64,000 nucleotides of DNA from Planctomycetaceae bacterium (GTDB taxonomy: Bacteria > Planctomycetota > Planctomycetia > Planctomycetales > Planctomycetaceae). How positions within the stretch are numbered: position 1 is the stretch's first letter; the number at the start of each line of letters is the position of its first letter. Below are positions 16,409-26,301 of the stretch, in pieces. Under the pieces are notes generated by a model that was not told the DNA's origin, searched no databases, and worked only from the letters and a program-made list of their open reading frames with translations. Position numbers and translations under genes: made by a program. The stretch is taken from the NCBI GenBank assembly GCA_018699955.1, contig JABISG010000074.1, positions 186,001-250,000 on the forward strand, given 5' to 3'.

Positions 16409-19012
16409 CTACTCCACCGGCAGTTCCATCAACAGTGTTTTGCGGTACGTAATGCCGCCCGGCACGCCGTCCAGTACGACGTAACCGCTGATCGCTTTGA
16501 AATCCGTGACTTCTGCTGCGTTGTCCAGCACCTTGGTTCCGTTGATTTCCACAGTAACCTGCGTGCCGCGAACCTGCATTCGCAGCGTGTTCCACTCGCC
16601 CCGTTTGCGGACGGCATTACGAGTCGGCGAGGCTGTGTTAAATAGAGCACCGGTTGTTTGCGGATCGGTGCGACCGCTGCCGAAGTCGTCGGTCAACTGG
16701 ATTTTATAACCGTACAGGTTCGCATCTCCACGGCCGCGATAGCGGAAAAACACTCCACCGGAACCGTTGGCCGTCGTCTTCCATTCCAACCGCAATTCAA
16801 AGTTTTCGTATGTCTTGGGCGACATGAGATACGAATTGGCAACGCGGCCGGAACCGGCAATGAATTCGCCGGTCCCACCGGTTTTCCAGCGACCGCTCTG
16901 CTGCCATTTGGTGAACTCGTATGCTTTGCTCTCGAGTTCTTTCGCTCCTTCGGCTGCCTTGCTGGCGGGGTGTTCGGCCGAAACTTTGGCAACAAATGCC
17001 AATCCCTCGGCTATCTTGTCGCGATCGAATTCCTGCTGCGCTTGGTGCAGAACTCGCACCGCCTGGCGTTCATAAAACGCCGGCCCCACGGCACCAGCGC
17101 GATCAAATCGTGTCTTTGCCGAACCGGCTCCCCCTTTGGGGTCGTAGTACAGAAATGTCGCCATGCGTGCTTGCCCGGCTTCATCGATTTTCTCGACGAT
17201 GAGGTCAGCAATTGCCAGCACGTCCACCCGCGTCATGTCGTAAATCACCTTGCTCACTTCCTTCGTCCGCGCCTTGGCGGTGATCAGATCGTCCTCAAAC
17301 TTGATCAAGGTCACCTTAGCCGCACCGAAACGTAGCGGGTCGCCCGGCTTCATCGTTTCTAACGATTGACGCACATCGTTCCAGAAACCAATCACGCGTT
17401 CGACTTCCGTCCGGTCCCATTCCAGCAATTCACGATCCCGTGCAAACTTCGCATCGGCTAACGATTGTTCAACGAGTTTCTTGGCCGCATCGTATTTCTT
17501 CGTTGCCATTAACGTGTTGAACTGTTTCCAGTGAGTGGTGTAGGGCAGCGGCAACGTTTGCGGATCGACTTTGGGATCCGTCTCCGTCGGCGTCTTGGGA
17601 TCGGGCTCATCGATGGTCGGATTGTTTGCGACGACGGTGCGATTGGGAATGTTCGTGCCAAACGCTGCGAATCCCCAACTTGCCCCCTGCGATAACCGCA
17701 CCATGTACAAGTCACCCTGCTTGTCGGGATTGCTGCAATAGAACAGCCATTGTTCATCGTCGGATACAAAATACTGCCGCCGTTTGCTGCTGTGAACGTA
17801 ATTCTCCAGCGAGACGGTCGCGATGGTTTCCAGCCGTGAAAATGTTCCCGTGACTTTTTCGCGACGTGCGCGGCTCACCGTCTCGCCGTCAAACACATAC
17901 TGCCTCAACCCGTCGCTCGACAGACAGGGATGAACACCCGGCATGTCAACTCGACGCATCTCACCAAAGCGGTCGTCGAGTGAGTTGCGACTGGTGACGC
18001 GGGTTTCAAGTTGGCCATCGATTTCGATCGTCCAGTAAAACCGCAGCCCGTCGCCCAGCATTTGTGCCGACCGCCAAAACTCTGCCGCGCGAGAGGAGTA
18101 TTTCAGATTCTGTTTGTCGATGAAATCTCCCAATGGCGTTTCGCGCGTGAGTGCAACCACGCGTTGTTTCTCGGGCATTGCATACGCGATAAGTCGTGCG
18201 TCATCCGTGACGCTGGGCGTCGCCTTATCGTCACGCCCGCGGCTGTTTTGTAGCAGTTCGGGCGGATAAAACTCGACGTACGGGCTGGGACGCGTCGCAG
18301 CGTAAATCCCGTTGCCCTCGGAGCGGTTGGCTGCAAAATAGATCGCCAACCCGTCAGCCGTAATGAACGGATCGGTTTCTAACCGAGCGGAATTCAGCGA
18401 TTCCAACGCAATCGGCTCGCCGACTTTTGCGTTCAAGTAGGGCGCGTCGAGAACCGAATCGGTAATTCCCAGCGGATCTTCCACCGGTTGCAGAATCGCT
18501 TCGGCTTCGGCGTCAGCAGTCACGCTCACGCGGCCAGGCAGCGGTGTATCGCGAAAGCCGGCCTTCGCCACTTTCACATCGTGATTGCCTACCGGCAACG
18601 TGACGGCACACGGGGTCTTCAGCCAGTCTTCGCTTTCCTCGTCGCGCACCAGTTCGCCGTCGATCAGCAAAAAGAAACCGGGCTTCGGCGTATAAACGCG
18701 GCAGACACCGGTTTTGACATCGGGAATCGGAATGCTCGCCGGGTCGATGCCCGTGGGCTTGTTGGTATTTCCATTCGTTTTTCCGTCACCGTCTGCTGCC
18801 ACATCACCGCTGGCATTGTCGGTTGCCGGTTTCTCATCACCGCCACCACAGCCGGGAAGTAAAAGCGCCCACGCCAGCACGCATAGAAGTCGCGACACTT
18901 TTGGAAGCGTTTCCGCAGTCCAGCCGCGGCCATCCTGTCGAGAATGATCTTTATGTCTGTTTCGAGTCAACGTGGTCGCCTTGGCTGAAAACCGGGGAAT
19001 CTGATTTCGCAT
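16409..19012 (-). CDS. Large lipoprotein with PEGA-like, beta-propeller-like and DUF1080 domains
   Basis: About 867 aa from the ATG at 19012, which has AGGGCG upstream. The N-terminus is long (about 40 residues) before a lipoprotein signal LLCVLAWALLLPGC (Cys55), so a later GTG start cannot be excluded. After an acidic linker comes a PEGA-like beta domain (FFLLIDGELV, VTLPVGNHDVKVAKAGF), then PD40/TolB-like propeller segments (DPFITADGLAIYFAANR, TPSVTDDARLIAYA, HPCLSSDGLRQYVF). A helical central region follows, and the last 200 or so residues form a DUF1080/3-keto-disaccharide-hydrolase-type lectin-like fold (NFELRLEWKTTANGSGGVFFRYR, GEWNTLRMQVRG, KTLLMELPVE). It is probably anchored to a membrane with the domains in the periplasm. 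DUF1080 proteins are abundant in planctomycetes and act on or bind sugars; substrate unknown. Confidence 0.7.
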   Translation of the reverse strand: MRNQIPRFSAKATTLTRNRHKDHSRQDGRGWTAETLPKVSRLLCVLAWALLLPGCGGGDEKPATDNASGDVAADGDGKTNGNTNKPTGIDPASIPIPDVKTGVCRVYTPKPGFFLLIDGELVRDEESEDWLKTPCAVTLPVGNHDVKVAKAGFRDTPLPGRVSVTADAEAEAILQPVEDPLGITDSVLDAPYLNAKVGEPIALESLNSARLETDPFITADGLAIYFAANRSEGNGIYAATRPSPYVEFYPPELLQNSRGRDDKATPSVTDDARLIAYAMPEKQRVVALTRETPLGDFIDKQNLKYSSRAAEFWRSAQMLGDGLRFYWTIEIDGQLETRVTSRNSLDDRFGEMRRVDMPGVHPCLSSDGLRQYVFDGETVSRARREKVTGTFSRLETIATVSLENYVHSSKRRQYFVSDDEQWLFYCSNPDKQGDLYMVRLSQGASWGFAAFGTNIPNRTVVANNPTIDEPDPKTPTETDPKVDPQTLPLPYTTHWKQFNTLMATKKYDAAKKLVEQSLADAKFARDRELLEWDRTEVERVIGFWNDVRQSLETMKPGDPLRFGAAKVTLIKFEDDLITAKARTKEVSKVIYDMTRVDVLAIADLIVEKIDEAGQARMATFLYYDPKGGAGSAKTRFDRAGAVGPAFYERQAVRVLHQAQQEFDRDKIAEGLAFVAKVSAEHPASKAAEGAKELESKAYEFTKWQQSGRWKTGGTGEFIAGSGRVANSYLMSPKTYENFELRLEWKTTANGSGGVFFRYRGRGDANLYGYKIQLTDDFGSGRTDPQTTGALFNTASPTRNAVRKRGEWNTLRMQVRGTQVTVEINGTKVLDNAAEVTDFKAISGYVVLDGVPGGITYRKTLLMELPVE

Positions 19013-19120
19013 GATGTTCGCCCTGTATGTTACACTGAATGAATGGTAGACAACTCGACCACTTGAGAACACTGCAACGGCAAACTCAACTCGCAAACTG
19101 AAACTTCCGGGGGCCTTCGC

Positions 19121-20425
19121 ATGGACCTCGTTCCGCTGTTCGGACAACTCGCCATTTCACTGTTGCTGGGCCTGTTGGTCGGCCTGCAGCGCGAGCGGAC
19201 CGAATCGAACATTGCCGGCTTCCGCACGTTTCCGCTCATCACGCTGTTCGGCACGCTCTCGGCCATACTCGCCAACGCGTTTGATTCGCCGTGGATCGTT
19301 GGCGTAGGATTCGTCGGCGTTGTGGCATTGGCCGTGGTTGGTAACTTCCCCAAATTTCAGCACGACAATTCCGACAAGCACGACACCGGAGTGACGACCG
19401 AAGCGGCTATGCTCGTTATGTACGCGGTCGGCGCGTTGGTCGTCGTTGGGCCGTGGGAAATCGCAGTCGCCGTCGGCGGCACCGTTGCCATCCTGCTTTA
19501 CCTGAAACCGCAACTGCACGGTTTCGCATCGCGGCTGGGTGATCAGGACTTCCGTGCGATCCTGCAATTTGTCCTCATCACGTTCGTCATACTGCCGGTG
19601 CTGCCCAATCAGCAGTACGATCCCATCGCCGCCGTCGGGCCGCTGTTGCAGCCGTTCTTTCCCAATGCGGTGTTTCCCGACTTCGCCATTTTGAATCCGT
19701 ACGAAATCTGGTGGCTGGTGGTGTTGGTGGTCGGCATCAGCATGGGGGCGTATGTCAGTTACAAATTATTCGGCAGCCGCGCCGGAACCGTGTTGGGCGG
19801 AGTATTGGGCGGCCTGATTTCCAGCACGGCGACCACCGTCAGCTATTCGCGAAGATCGGCCCAGAAACCGAACCTGGCAGCGCTGTCGGCTTCGGTCATT
19901 ATGATCGCAACCACTGTCACCTATTTGCGGGTGCTGCTGGAAATCGGCATCGCCGGCCCCTCGTTTCTGCCCACTGCAATTGGCCCCATCGGCGTGCTGT
20001 TTGTCGTCTCGCTGGTGTTGTCAATCAGCACCTGGGTAATGGGACGGCAGGGCGAAGCCGACATGCCCGAGCAGAGCAACCCGTCCGAAATGAAAACGGC
20101 ATTCATCTTCGCCATTCTCTATGCGGTGGTACTGATGGCCGTCGCAGCCGGCAAGGCTTTCTTTCCCGGCGCGCTGTACATCGTCGCCATCCTCTCCGGC
20201 ATGACCGACATGGACGCCATCACGCTCTCGACATCAAGGCTGGTCCAGTCCGACGCCCTGCAATCCGCCACCGGCTGGCGCCTCATCGTCACGGCATCAA
20301 TGTCAAACCTGGCCTTCAAAGGCGCCATCGTCGCCTTCATCGGTGACCGCCGACTCGCGCGACAGATCGCGATTTTGTTCGGTATCTCGTTACTGTCCGG
20401 AGTCGCGGTACTGGCGTTGTGGTAA
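19121..20425 (+). CDS. MgtC/SapB family membrane protein with DUF4010
   Basis: A 434-aa polytopic inner-membrane protein. The N-terminal block GLLVGLQRERTESN with FRTFPLITLFGTL is the MgtC/SapB N-terminal signature, and the C-terminal two thirds are the DUF4010 part with several further membrane segments (LWAVLMAVAAGKAFF-type stretches, SGMTDMDAITLSTSRL near residue 365). About ten to twelve membrane spans are expected. MgtC proteins are linked to growth at low magnesium and to modulation of the F-ATP synthase, but the DUF4010 fusions are uncharacterised. It is divergent from the lipoprotein gene, sharing a gap of about 110 bp, and converges with the STAND gene with only 24 bp between stops. 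Confidence 0.85.
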   Translation: MDLVPLFGQLAISLLLGLLVGLQRERTESNIAGFRTFPLITLFGTLSAILANAFDSPWIVGVGFVGVVALAVVGNFPKFQHDNSDKHDTGVTTEAAMLVMYAVGALVVVGPWEIAVAVGGTVAILLYLKPQLHGFASRLGDQDFRAILQFVLITFVILPVLPNQQYDPIAAVGPLLQPFFPNAVFPDFAILNPYEIWWLVVLVVGISMGAYVSYKLFGSRAGTVLGGVLGGLISSTATTVSYSRRSAQKPNLAALSASVIMIATTVTYLRVLLEIGIAGPSFLPTAIGPIGVLFVVSLVLSISTWVMGRQGEADMPEQSNPSEMKTAFIFAILYAVVLMAVAAGKAFFPGALYIVAILSGMTDMDAITLSTSRLVQSDALQSATGWRLIVTASMSNLAFKGAIVAFIGDRRLARQIAILFGISLLSGVAVLALW

Positions 20426-20449
20426 TCGCGCTGCCGGTTCGAAGCTTCC

Positions 20450-23400
20450 TTACCAGAACTTCCACCATTGATTTGCTGTCGGTTTCTCCTCCGTGGAGAG
20501 CGAGCCAGACTCCTTCTTGTCGGCCACCGGCCCATTTTCGCTTGGCTCAGGTTCAGAGCCGTCTTCCAGCGTAATAATGCACACGCCGTCGGCATCCGCA
20601 CCCGCCCATGTACGGCCGGACGTGTGCGTAGTGATGCACTCGAGTGGCAGTGGGAAGTAAGCAACCGGGTCGCCAGAAGCCACTTCTTCGACGATAAATT
20701 CCTGATCCCTGGACAAGGCTTTCAGGGGCAACTTTGCTGGCGCACACGCGGTACGTTCCACGGGAGCGATACCCTCAACGACGGTTGTGTCGAGACACTC
20801 GTAGGTCTCCGCATCCCACACCCGCACTTGCTGGTGGTCAAACCCCCCATCGAATGCCCCGCTCACGATCCGCCGACCGTCGGGTGAGAACGACACGTTC
20901 CTGACTTGAAAGTCATGCCCGCGCAGCACACTCAATTCTTGCCCCGTCTTCGTATCCCAAACTCGCACCGTCCTGTCGGCCGACCCACTTGCGATTCGCC
21001 GACCGTCGGGAGAGAAGCACACGCAAGTGACGATGTCCTTGTGAATTCGCAAGACGGCTGTTTCCGGACAACTCTCCGCATCCCACACCCGCACGGTCAT
21101 GTCCCAGGATCCGGTTACGATCCGTCGGCCATCTGGAGAGAACGATGCACTGTCCACCACGCTCCCGTGTCCCTGCAGGACGGCCTGCGGTGAGCCGGTT
21201 TCCGCGTCCCACACGCGCGCCGTCCAGTCCCGCGACGCACTGACAATACGTCGGCCATCGGCGCTGAAAGAGACGCTCTGAACCTGACCCTCATGTTCTG
21301 ACGCCTTAAACAACGTGACACCGGTTTCCGCGTCCCAGACGCGAATCGCAGTGCGAGATTCATAGGCGTCCCAACTGGCGATGCGCCGGCCATCCGGACT
21401 GAAACAGTAGTTTCCCTCCGACTTCGCTTCCAGAGAGCTGAGTTCCTGGCCGGTTTCTGCGTCCCAGACGCGAATAGACTCGTAAGACGCACTGAGAATT
21501 CGACGACCATCTGGGCTGAACGAGACAGCTTGGACATTTGCTTTGTGTCCACTTGTTGTGAACACCTGTTTGCCGGTTTCCGTATCCCAGACTCGAATGT
21601 TCGTGTCAGACCTTCGCCCGTAGCCGAGATACCGATGGAACGAGGTGACAATACGCCGCCCATCCGGGCTGAAACAATGGCTGTCGACTGAATCCTTATC
21701 TTTCGTCAGTGTGAGCAACTCCTGCCCGGATTCCCCATCCCAAATAATGATTGAATTGCTTGTCCTGCCGGCGATGCGCCGGCCATCGAGGCTGAAGGAC
21801 ACGGCTTCGACAGAATTTGCTTTCAGTTGGAGCAACTCCTGGCCGCTTTCCGCATCCCAGACCCGAACCAGATCGTCCATGGGAAGGGAACAACTAACGA
21901 TACGCCGGCCATCCGGGCTGAAGGAAACGCTAGTGACCCAACGCGTGTGTCCTGTCAGTGTGAGCAGCAAGGGGGAATCGAGCGGTCCGCGCGGCGGGCG
22001 TGCTGAGCGCAGCCAAACGAACCCCGGCTCGGCTTGCTCCTTCTGCTGACGCCAGCGCTGGAGCAACTCGAAGAGCTTCGGGCCGGCGCGACGCCAGGGA
22101 GGATTCTCGTACGGCTCATAATGCACTTCCGCTTGCGGGCAATCGTACCACCAACAAGTATTCCACAGGCACTGAAACAGCGTCTGCGGCCGCCTGCCCA
22201 GGAACAAGCCATCCCGACGAATGGCTTTGCCAAGCAAATGCAGATTCTCCCGGTGCGCGCGATCGGCAGGCAGCGCGGCGACGGCCGTCGAGTAGTCGCT
22301 GGCCAATTCAAAAGTCATGCCCGCCTCCACCTTGGCTTCCAGGAAAGGCAGGTCGGTCAAGACGGCTTCCAAGCCGTCCCAGTCCTCGGCGGCGAGGCGT
22401 TGCCAGGGCAGTTCGACAACCTTGCGCTCGTGCGGAGTGCGGAGCGTGGACTTGGGATCGGCGGGGTCAGATTGTTGGAGATGAGAGGGCTGCTGGGCAA
22501 AGTAGTCCGCCAGATCGTGGTGACTCTGTCGACTGGAAGCTTCGTCCGGCATGTACGTGGCACGCACAGCCTTCCAGAAGCTGCGGTGATAGAAGTCGAT
22601 CAGGGTGCCGCGGGCTGCGGTCTTGCGCATGAGGTAGCCCCTCACCTGACGGAGTACGACCTGCATGCCGCTCTTCCGATCGCCTTCGGCCAGTCCGGGG
22701 AGTTGCCGGGCCAGGACGTCGTCGATTTCCTGTTCGGAGAGTCCCTCGCGTGCTGAAGCCAGCATCCGGAAGAGGGTTGGAACCAGGTCCGGCGTCTGGC
22801 GGCGGGTCTCGCGGTCGAGCCGGTCAAGGACGCGGCCGAAAAGCGCTTCCACGGCGTTCTCAACGTCGCCCCCTATTTGAGAATCGTCCAGGTGCGGCAA
22901 CTGAGTGATCGCGCGGGAAATTTGCTCGAAGGAGCCGAAGATACGCAACTCCTCCAGGGCCACGGTCAGAAAGAGTGGATTTCGCGTCGCCTCGTTTTCC
23001 AGCAGCTGCGCCACCTGATCGTCGGCGAGCGTTTTGCAGAAGACACTTGGCAGCTCGCGGATGATCCGGCGGCGGCCATCGTCGGTCAGTGGGGGTACCG
23101 GAATCTCGGGCAACTCCCGGCGACGCAGTGTCGCCAGCCAATCTGCGGTCGAGCCCTCGTCCAACTCGTGGTCGGGTTGTGACGCCTCGCCGTGTTCCAG
23201 AAGACTCGTGATGATCCGCACCCCCGTCGGCAACTTGTGTGGCAGCCAGTACGCTCCGAGAGGATCGGCCGAGCGATCGAGCTGGTTGACCGCGTCCAGA
23301 ACCACCACCACTTGTCCTTTCGCACCGGCTGCCTCCAGTATTCGCGGCCACAGGTTCAATATCTTGGCCGGATCGGTCGGCACCTCGATCGGTCGCTTGG

Positions 23401-24574
23401 TGCGAGCGTCTTCGGTTAACTCGAAATGCCGGACCAGTTCGCGGCTGACATTTCCCAGCAGCTGGGCCAAGTTGGTCGACGCCGGGCTGGCACCAATGAA
23501 ACGGGCGATGACGAATGGAGGAAGCGAAGTGCTGAGAGCGGAATCCGAATCCTCGGTTGTTCCAGGATCTGATTCCGCATTCCACGATCCCAATTCCGCA
23601 ATTCCCTTGACCCAGTGGGCCAGAATTGCACTCTTGCCGCTGCCGGGCGGGCCGGAAAGGATCAGCGGACGGCTGTCGTCGCCGTCGATATAGTCGGTGA
23701 GCTGTTGTTCAATGTCGGTGCGCGGCACATAGACCTGTGTGCGGTTCTCGATGAACGCCTCGTGAAGCGAGCGTTCCACATCGAGTGGATCGGGATCGGC
23801 AGCAAGCGTCGCCAGATGTTCGGCAAATCCCTGCTGGATACCCCGTTTCAAGTCGGCCTCAATCCGCTCGCCAAGTTGCTCCAGCTCATGCAATCGGCCG
23901 CGGAGCCGGTCGTCTTCGGGGTTGACGGCATCCGGGTTCCACCGGCCGGAATAGTCGAACACCCGCTCTTGTTGTTCGTAGGCTGAGCGGATTGTCGTTT
24001 TCAGCTCGGAGAGCATTTGTCGGCGGTCGGGGGCAGAGGCGTCGGTCGGCGTCCGTTCGAAGAACGCGTCGGCGTATTGCTGACGTTCTTCATGGGACCA
24101 GTTGCTGAGCGAATCAGGGTCGGGAAGGCATTGTGGATCGCGGAAATAGAAGAATGTCTGTGCGCAGGGTTGCTTTGTCGTGCCGTCCAATTGTGGAATG
24201 CAGCTGAGCGCGGCGTGCAGGATCTCCAGATGCGTGATCGACAGATGCGTCTGTGCCTGTAAATGGTGGAACCGGTACATCTCCTCCGGTGGCAGCTCAT
24301 TGGGTACCCATCCGTAACGGCCGCCCAGCAGGCAAACGAAAAACGGCCGGCTACCGTCGATCTCTTTCAGGCAGATGTCGATGGCGGCACCGTTATCGGC
24401 CTGATCTTTCGTCACGCCCCAGCGTAGATCGATATCGACCAAGTGCAACCGTCGTTCTTCGCACCACTGCCGCACACGAGGAAAGACGACCTTGACCAGA
24501 TGATCCCGCTCCGCATGCATGTCGCGAAACGTCGAGGAGATAAAGACGCGAACTGTCTTCCAGACGGATGCCAT
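20450..24574 (-). CDS. DUF4062 - STAND NTPase - nine-repeat WD40 protein
   Basis: A 1374-aa multidomain protein with the architecture of animal NWD1/TEP1/NPHP3-like proteins. The start is ATG at 24574 (GGGGAG close upstream). Residues 8-95 are DUF4062 (VFISSTFRDMHAERD, then DIDLRWGVT and CLLGGRYGWVP). The NTPase follows, with Walker A GPPGSGKS at about 308-315 and Walker B VVVVLDAVNQLD at about 422-433. Helical STAND-type regions come next. From about residue 890, nine WD40 units each end in a variant of RVWDAETG and carry FSPDGRRI. STAND proteins oligomerise on sensing a trigger and activate an N-terminal effector. The propeller would be the sensor and DUF4062 the possible effector or adaptor. 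A short Asp/Ser/Thr-rich insert follows the P-loop. A defence or signalling role is inference; there are no partner genes beside it. Confidence 0.85.
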   Translation of the reverse strand: MASVWKTVRVFISSTFRDMHAERDHLVKVVFPRVRQWCEERRLHLVDIDLRWGVTKDQADNGAAIDICLKEIDGSRPFFVCLLGGRYGWVPNELPPEEMYRFHHLQAQTHLSITHLEILHAALSCIPQLDGTTKQPCAQTFFYFRDPQCLPDPDSLSNWSHEERQQYADAFFERTPTDASAPDRRQMLSELKTTIRSAYEQQERVFDYSGRWNPDAVNPEDDRLRGRLHELEQLGERIEADLKRGIQQGFAEHLATLAADPDPLDVERSLHEAFIENRTQVYVPRTDIEQQLTDYIDGDDSRPLILSGPPGSGKSAILAHWVKGIAELGSWNAESDPGTTEDSDSALSTSLPPFVIARFIGASPASTNLAQLLGNVSRELVRHFELTEDARTKRPIEVPTDPAKILNLWPRILEAAGAKGQVVVVLDAVNQLDRSADPLGAYWLPHKLPTGVRIITSLLEHGEASQPDHELDEGSTADWLATLRRRELPEIPVPPLTDDGRRRIIRELPSVFCKTLADDQVAQLLENEATRNPLFLTVALEELRIFGSFEQISRAITQLPHLDDSQIGGDVENAVEALFGRVLDRLDRETRRQTPDLVPTLFRMLASAREGLSEQEIDDVLARQLPGLAEGDRKSGMQVVLRQVRGYLMRKTAARGTLIDFYHRSFWKAVRATYMPDEASSRQSHHDLADYFAQQPSHLQQSDPADPKSTLRTPHERKVVELPWQRLAAEDWDGLEAVLTDLPFLEAKVEAGMTFELASDYSTAVAALPADRAHRENLHLLGKAIRRDGLFLGRRPQTLFQCLWNTCWWYDCPQAEVHYEPYENPPWRRAGPKLFELLQRWRQQKEQAEPGFVWLRSARPPRGPLDSPLLLTLTGHTRWVTSVSFSPDGRRIVSCSLPMDDLVRVWDAESGQELLQLKANSVEAVSFSLDGRRIAGRTSNSIIIWDGESGQELLTLTKDKDSVDSHCFSPDGRRIVTSFHRYLGYGRRSDTNIRVWDTETGKQVFTTSGHKANVQAVSFSPDGRRILSASYESIRVWDAETGQELSSLEAKSEGNYCFSPDGRRIASWDAYESRTAIRVWDAETGVTLFKASEHEGQVQSVSFSADGRRIVSASRDWTARVWDAETGSPQAVLQGHGSVVDSASFSPDGRRIVTGSWDMTVRVWDAESCPETAVLRIHKDIVTCVCFSPDGRRIASGSADRTVRVWDTKTGQELSVLRGHDFQVRNVSFSPDGRRIVSGAFDGGFDHQQVRVWDAETYECLDTTVVEGIAPVERTACAPAKLPLKALSRDQEFIVEEVASGDPVAYFPLPLECITTHTSGRTWAGADADGVCIITLEDGSEPEPSENGPVADKKESGSLSTEEKPTANQWWKFW

Positions 24575-24734
24575 CAACTCCCCTTACAACTATGGAATGC
24601 GTCAACAGGGCGAATGAATCCTCGTCTGGGCGAGTCTACCAGTTTGCGCTCGCGTCGGCCGTGAGTTTTTCGGTTTATGCAACGGACGCAGCGTTACCCA
24701 CAGCTGTCGAATGATGACCGTACGCATTGGTTTC

Positions 24735-25484
24735 TCACCCGCGGCCGACCAACGGCATCTTGGTGGCCATGACCGTCATTGTCAGCACGTTGGCTTCCAG
24801 CGGCAGGCTGGCCATGAACGCTACGCTGCGGGCGATGTCTTCGACGTCCATCATGTCTTCGGTGTTCGTCGAGCCGTCGGCTTGCAGTACGCCTTTCTGC
24901 ATTTTCGCCGAAAGCTTGGTCAGCGCGTTACCGATGTCGATTTGTCCGCAGGCAATGTTGTACTTGCGGCCGTCGAGCGACGTCGATTTCGTCAGGCCGG
25001 TAATCGCGTGCTTGGTGGCCGTGTAGGGGGCGGAATTCGGTCGCGGAGTTTGGGCGGAGATCGATCCGTTGTTGATGATTCGCCCACCCATTGGGTCCTG
25101 GTTCTTCATCAGCCGAATGGCTTCCTGCGTGCAGAGAAAGACGCCCGTCAGATTGGTATCGACGACCGACTGCCATTCCTCGACGGTCAGATCTTCCAGC
25201 GGTTTAGCCGCCACGTTGATGCCCGCGTTATTAAAGAGTACGTCGAGGCGCCCGTAGGTTCTGTCGACCTGCTCGAAAAGCTGCGCGATCGATGCAGCAT
25301 CGCCGACGTCGGTCGGCACGACGAGAGTTTCACCGCCTGCTTCGGTACCCAATTGCGCGGTTTCTTCCAGCGCTTCGCGCCGCCGACCGGCGAGAACCAC
25401 TGTAAACCCATCGCGCAGCAGCGCGAGTGCCGAAGATCTGCCAATGCCACTACCGGCCCCGGTTACGAGAGCAATTCGATTCAT
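24735..25484 (-). CDS. SDR-family NAD(P)-dependent oxidoreductase
   Basis: A 249-aa classical short-chain dehydrogenase/reductase, cytoplasmic. It has the Rossmann motif TGAGSGIG at residues 8-15, an NNAG motif at 85-88, Ser near 141, and the catalytic pair Tyr154/Lys158 in the sequence YTATK. Arg34-Arg36 after the second strand (AGRRR) favour NADP over NAD. The substrate cannot be told from the sequence. It lies upstream of the STAND gene on the same strand with 160 bp between, so co-transcription is possible but not shown. Divergent from the TrpG/PabA gene. Confidence 0.9.
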   Translation of the reverse strand: MNRIALVTGAGSGIGRSSALALLRDGFTVVLAGRRREALEETAQLGTEAGGETLVVPTDVGDAASIAQLFEQVDRTYGRLDVLFNNAGINVAAKPLEDLTVEEWQSVVDTNLTGVFLCTQEAIRLMKNQDPMGGRIINNGSISAQTPRPNSAPYTATKHAITGLTKSTSLDGRKYNIACGQIDIGNALTKLSAKMQKGVLQADGSTNTEDMMDVEDIARSVAFMASLPLEANVLTMTVMATKMPLVGRG

Positions 25485-25689
25485 GCGAGACTGTTTCCTT
25501 TGAAGCGGTGAAAGTGAGATATCAGCCTACGAAGAACAGGCCCAGCAAACAACTGTCGAAACCGGCCCGCAGCGCAGGCAAGGGTTTCGGCCGAATCGCG
25601 ATTTGAAACGGACTGTTCCCCCTTGCTGTCCCCTGCTAGCATGAAGGATCAAAACCCTTCCGCCGACCTGATTTCCAGAATCGAACGGC

Positions 25690-26301
25690 ATGATCTTCGT
25701 CCTCGATAATTACGATTCCTTCACATACAACCTCGTGCAGCGGCTGGGGGAAATCGACCCGCAGTTAGACATTCACGTAGCGCGCAATGATCAGATTTCG
25801 ATTGCCGACATCGAGGCGCTTTCGCCCGAGCGCATCATCATTTCGCCCGGTCCATGCACGCCGCGCGAGGCGGGGATCTCGAAAGAGGTTGCCGCCCACT
25901 TTGGTCCGCGACTTCCCCTACTCGGCGTTTGTCTGGGGCATCAGTGCATTGCTGAAGTGTTTGAGGCCGAGGTGGTTCGGGCCGACCGTTTGATGCACGG
26001 GAAAGTCTCGTTGATTCACCACGACGAACGCGGACTGTTTGCCGGGTTGCCCAACCCGTTCGAAGCGACGCGCTATCACAGTTTGGTTGTGCCGGAAGAT
26101 TCGCTATCGGATGACTTGGAACTGTGTGCCTGGACCGACGATGCCGATCATCCGCGCGAAGTGATGGGGCTGCGTCATCGGCGGTTCCCGCTGCATGCCG
26201 TGCAGTTTCATCCGGAGAGTTTTTTGACGATCGACGGTGTTCGTTTGCTGACGAACTTTCTGGAATTGCCCACCGCCGAACAAGCAACCGTAGACGGCTG
26301 A
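25690..26301 (+). CDS. Glutamine amidotransferase, TrpG/PabA type
   Basis: Class I glutaminase subunit of anthranilate synthase (tryptophan) or aminodeoxychorismate synthase (folate): it releases ammonia from glutamine for the chorismate-using partner. The triad is visible as Cys81 in GVCLGHQC, His174 and Glu176 in FHPES. The N-terminus LDNYDSFTYNLVQ and the oxyanion-area SPGPCTP are hallmarks of this group. Length 203 aa is normal for a free subunit. No TrpE/PabB partner lies in the window, so the pathway cannot be decided; such a subunit may serve both. Confidence 0.93.
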   Translation: MIFVLDNYDSFTYNLVQRLGEIDPQLDIHVARNDQISIADIEALSPERIIISPGPCTPREAGISKEVAAHFGPRLPLLGVCLGHQCIAEVFEAEVVRADRLMHGKVSLIHHDERGLFAGLPNPFEATRYHSLVVPEDSLSDDLELCAWTDDADHPREVMGLRHRRFPLHAVQFHPESFLTIDGVRLLTNFLELPTAEQATVDG

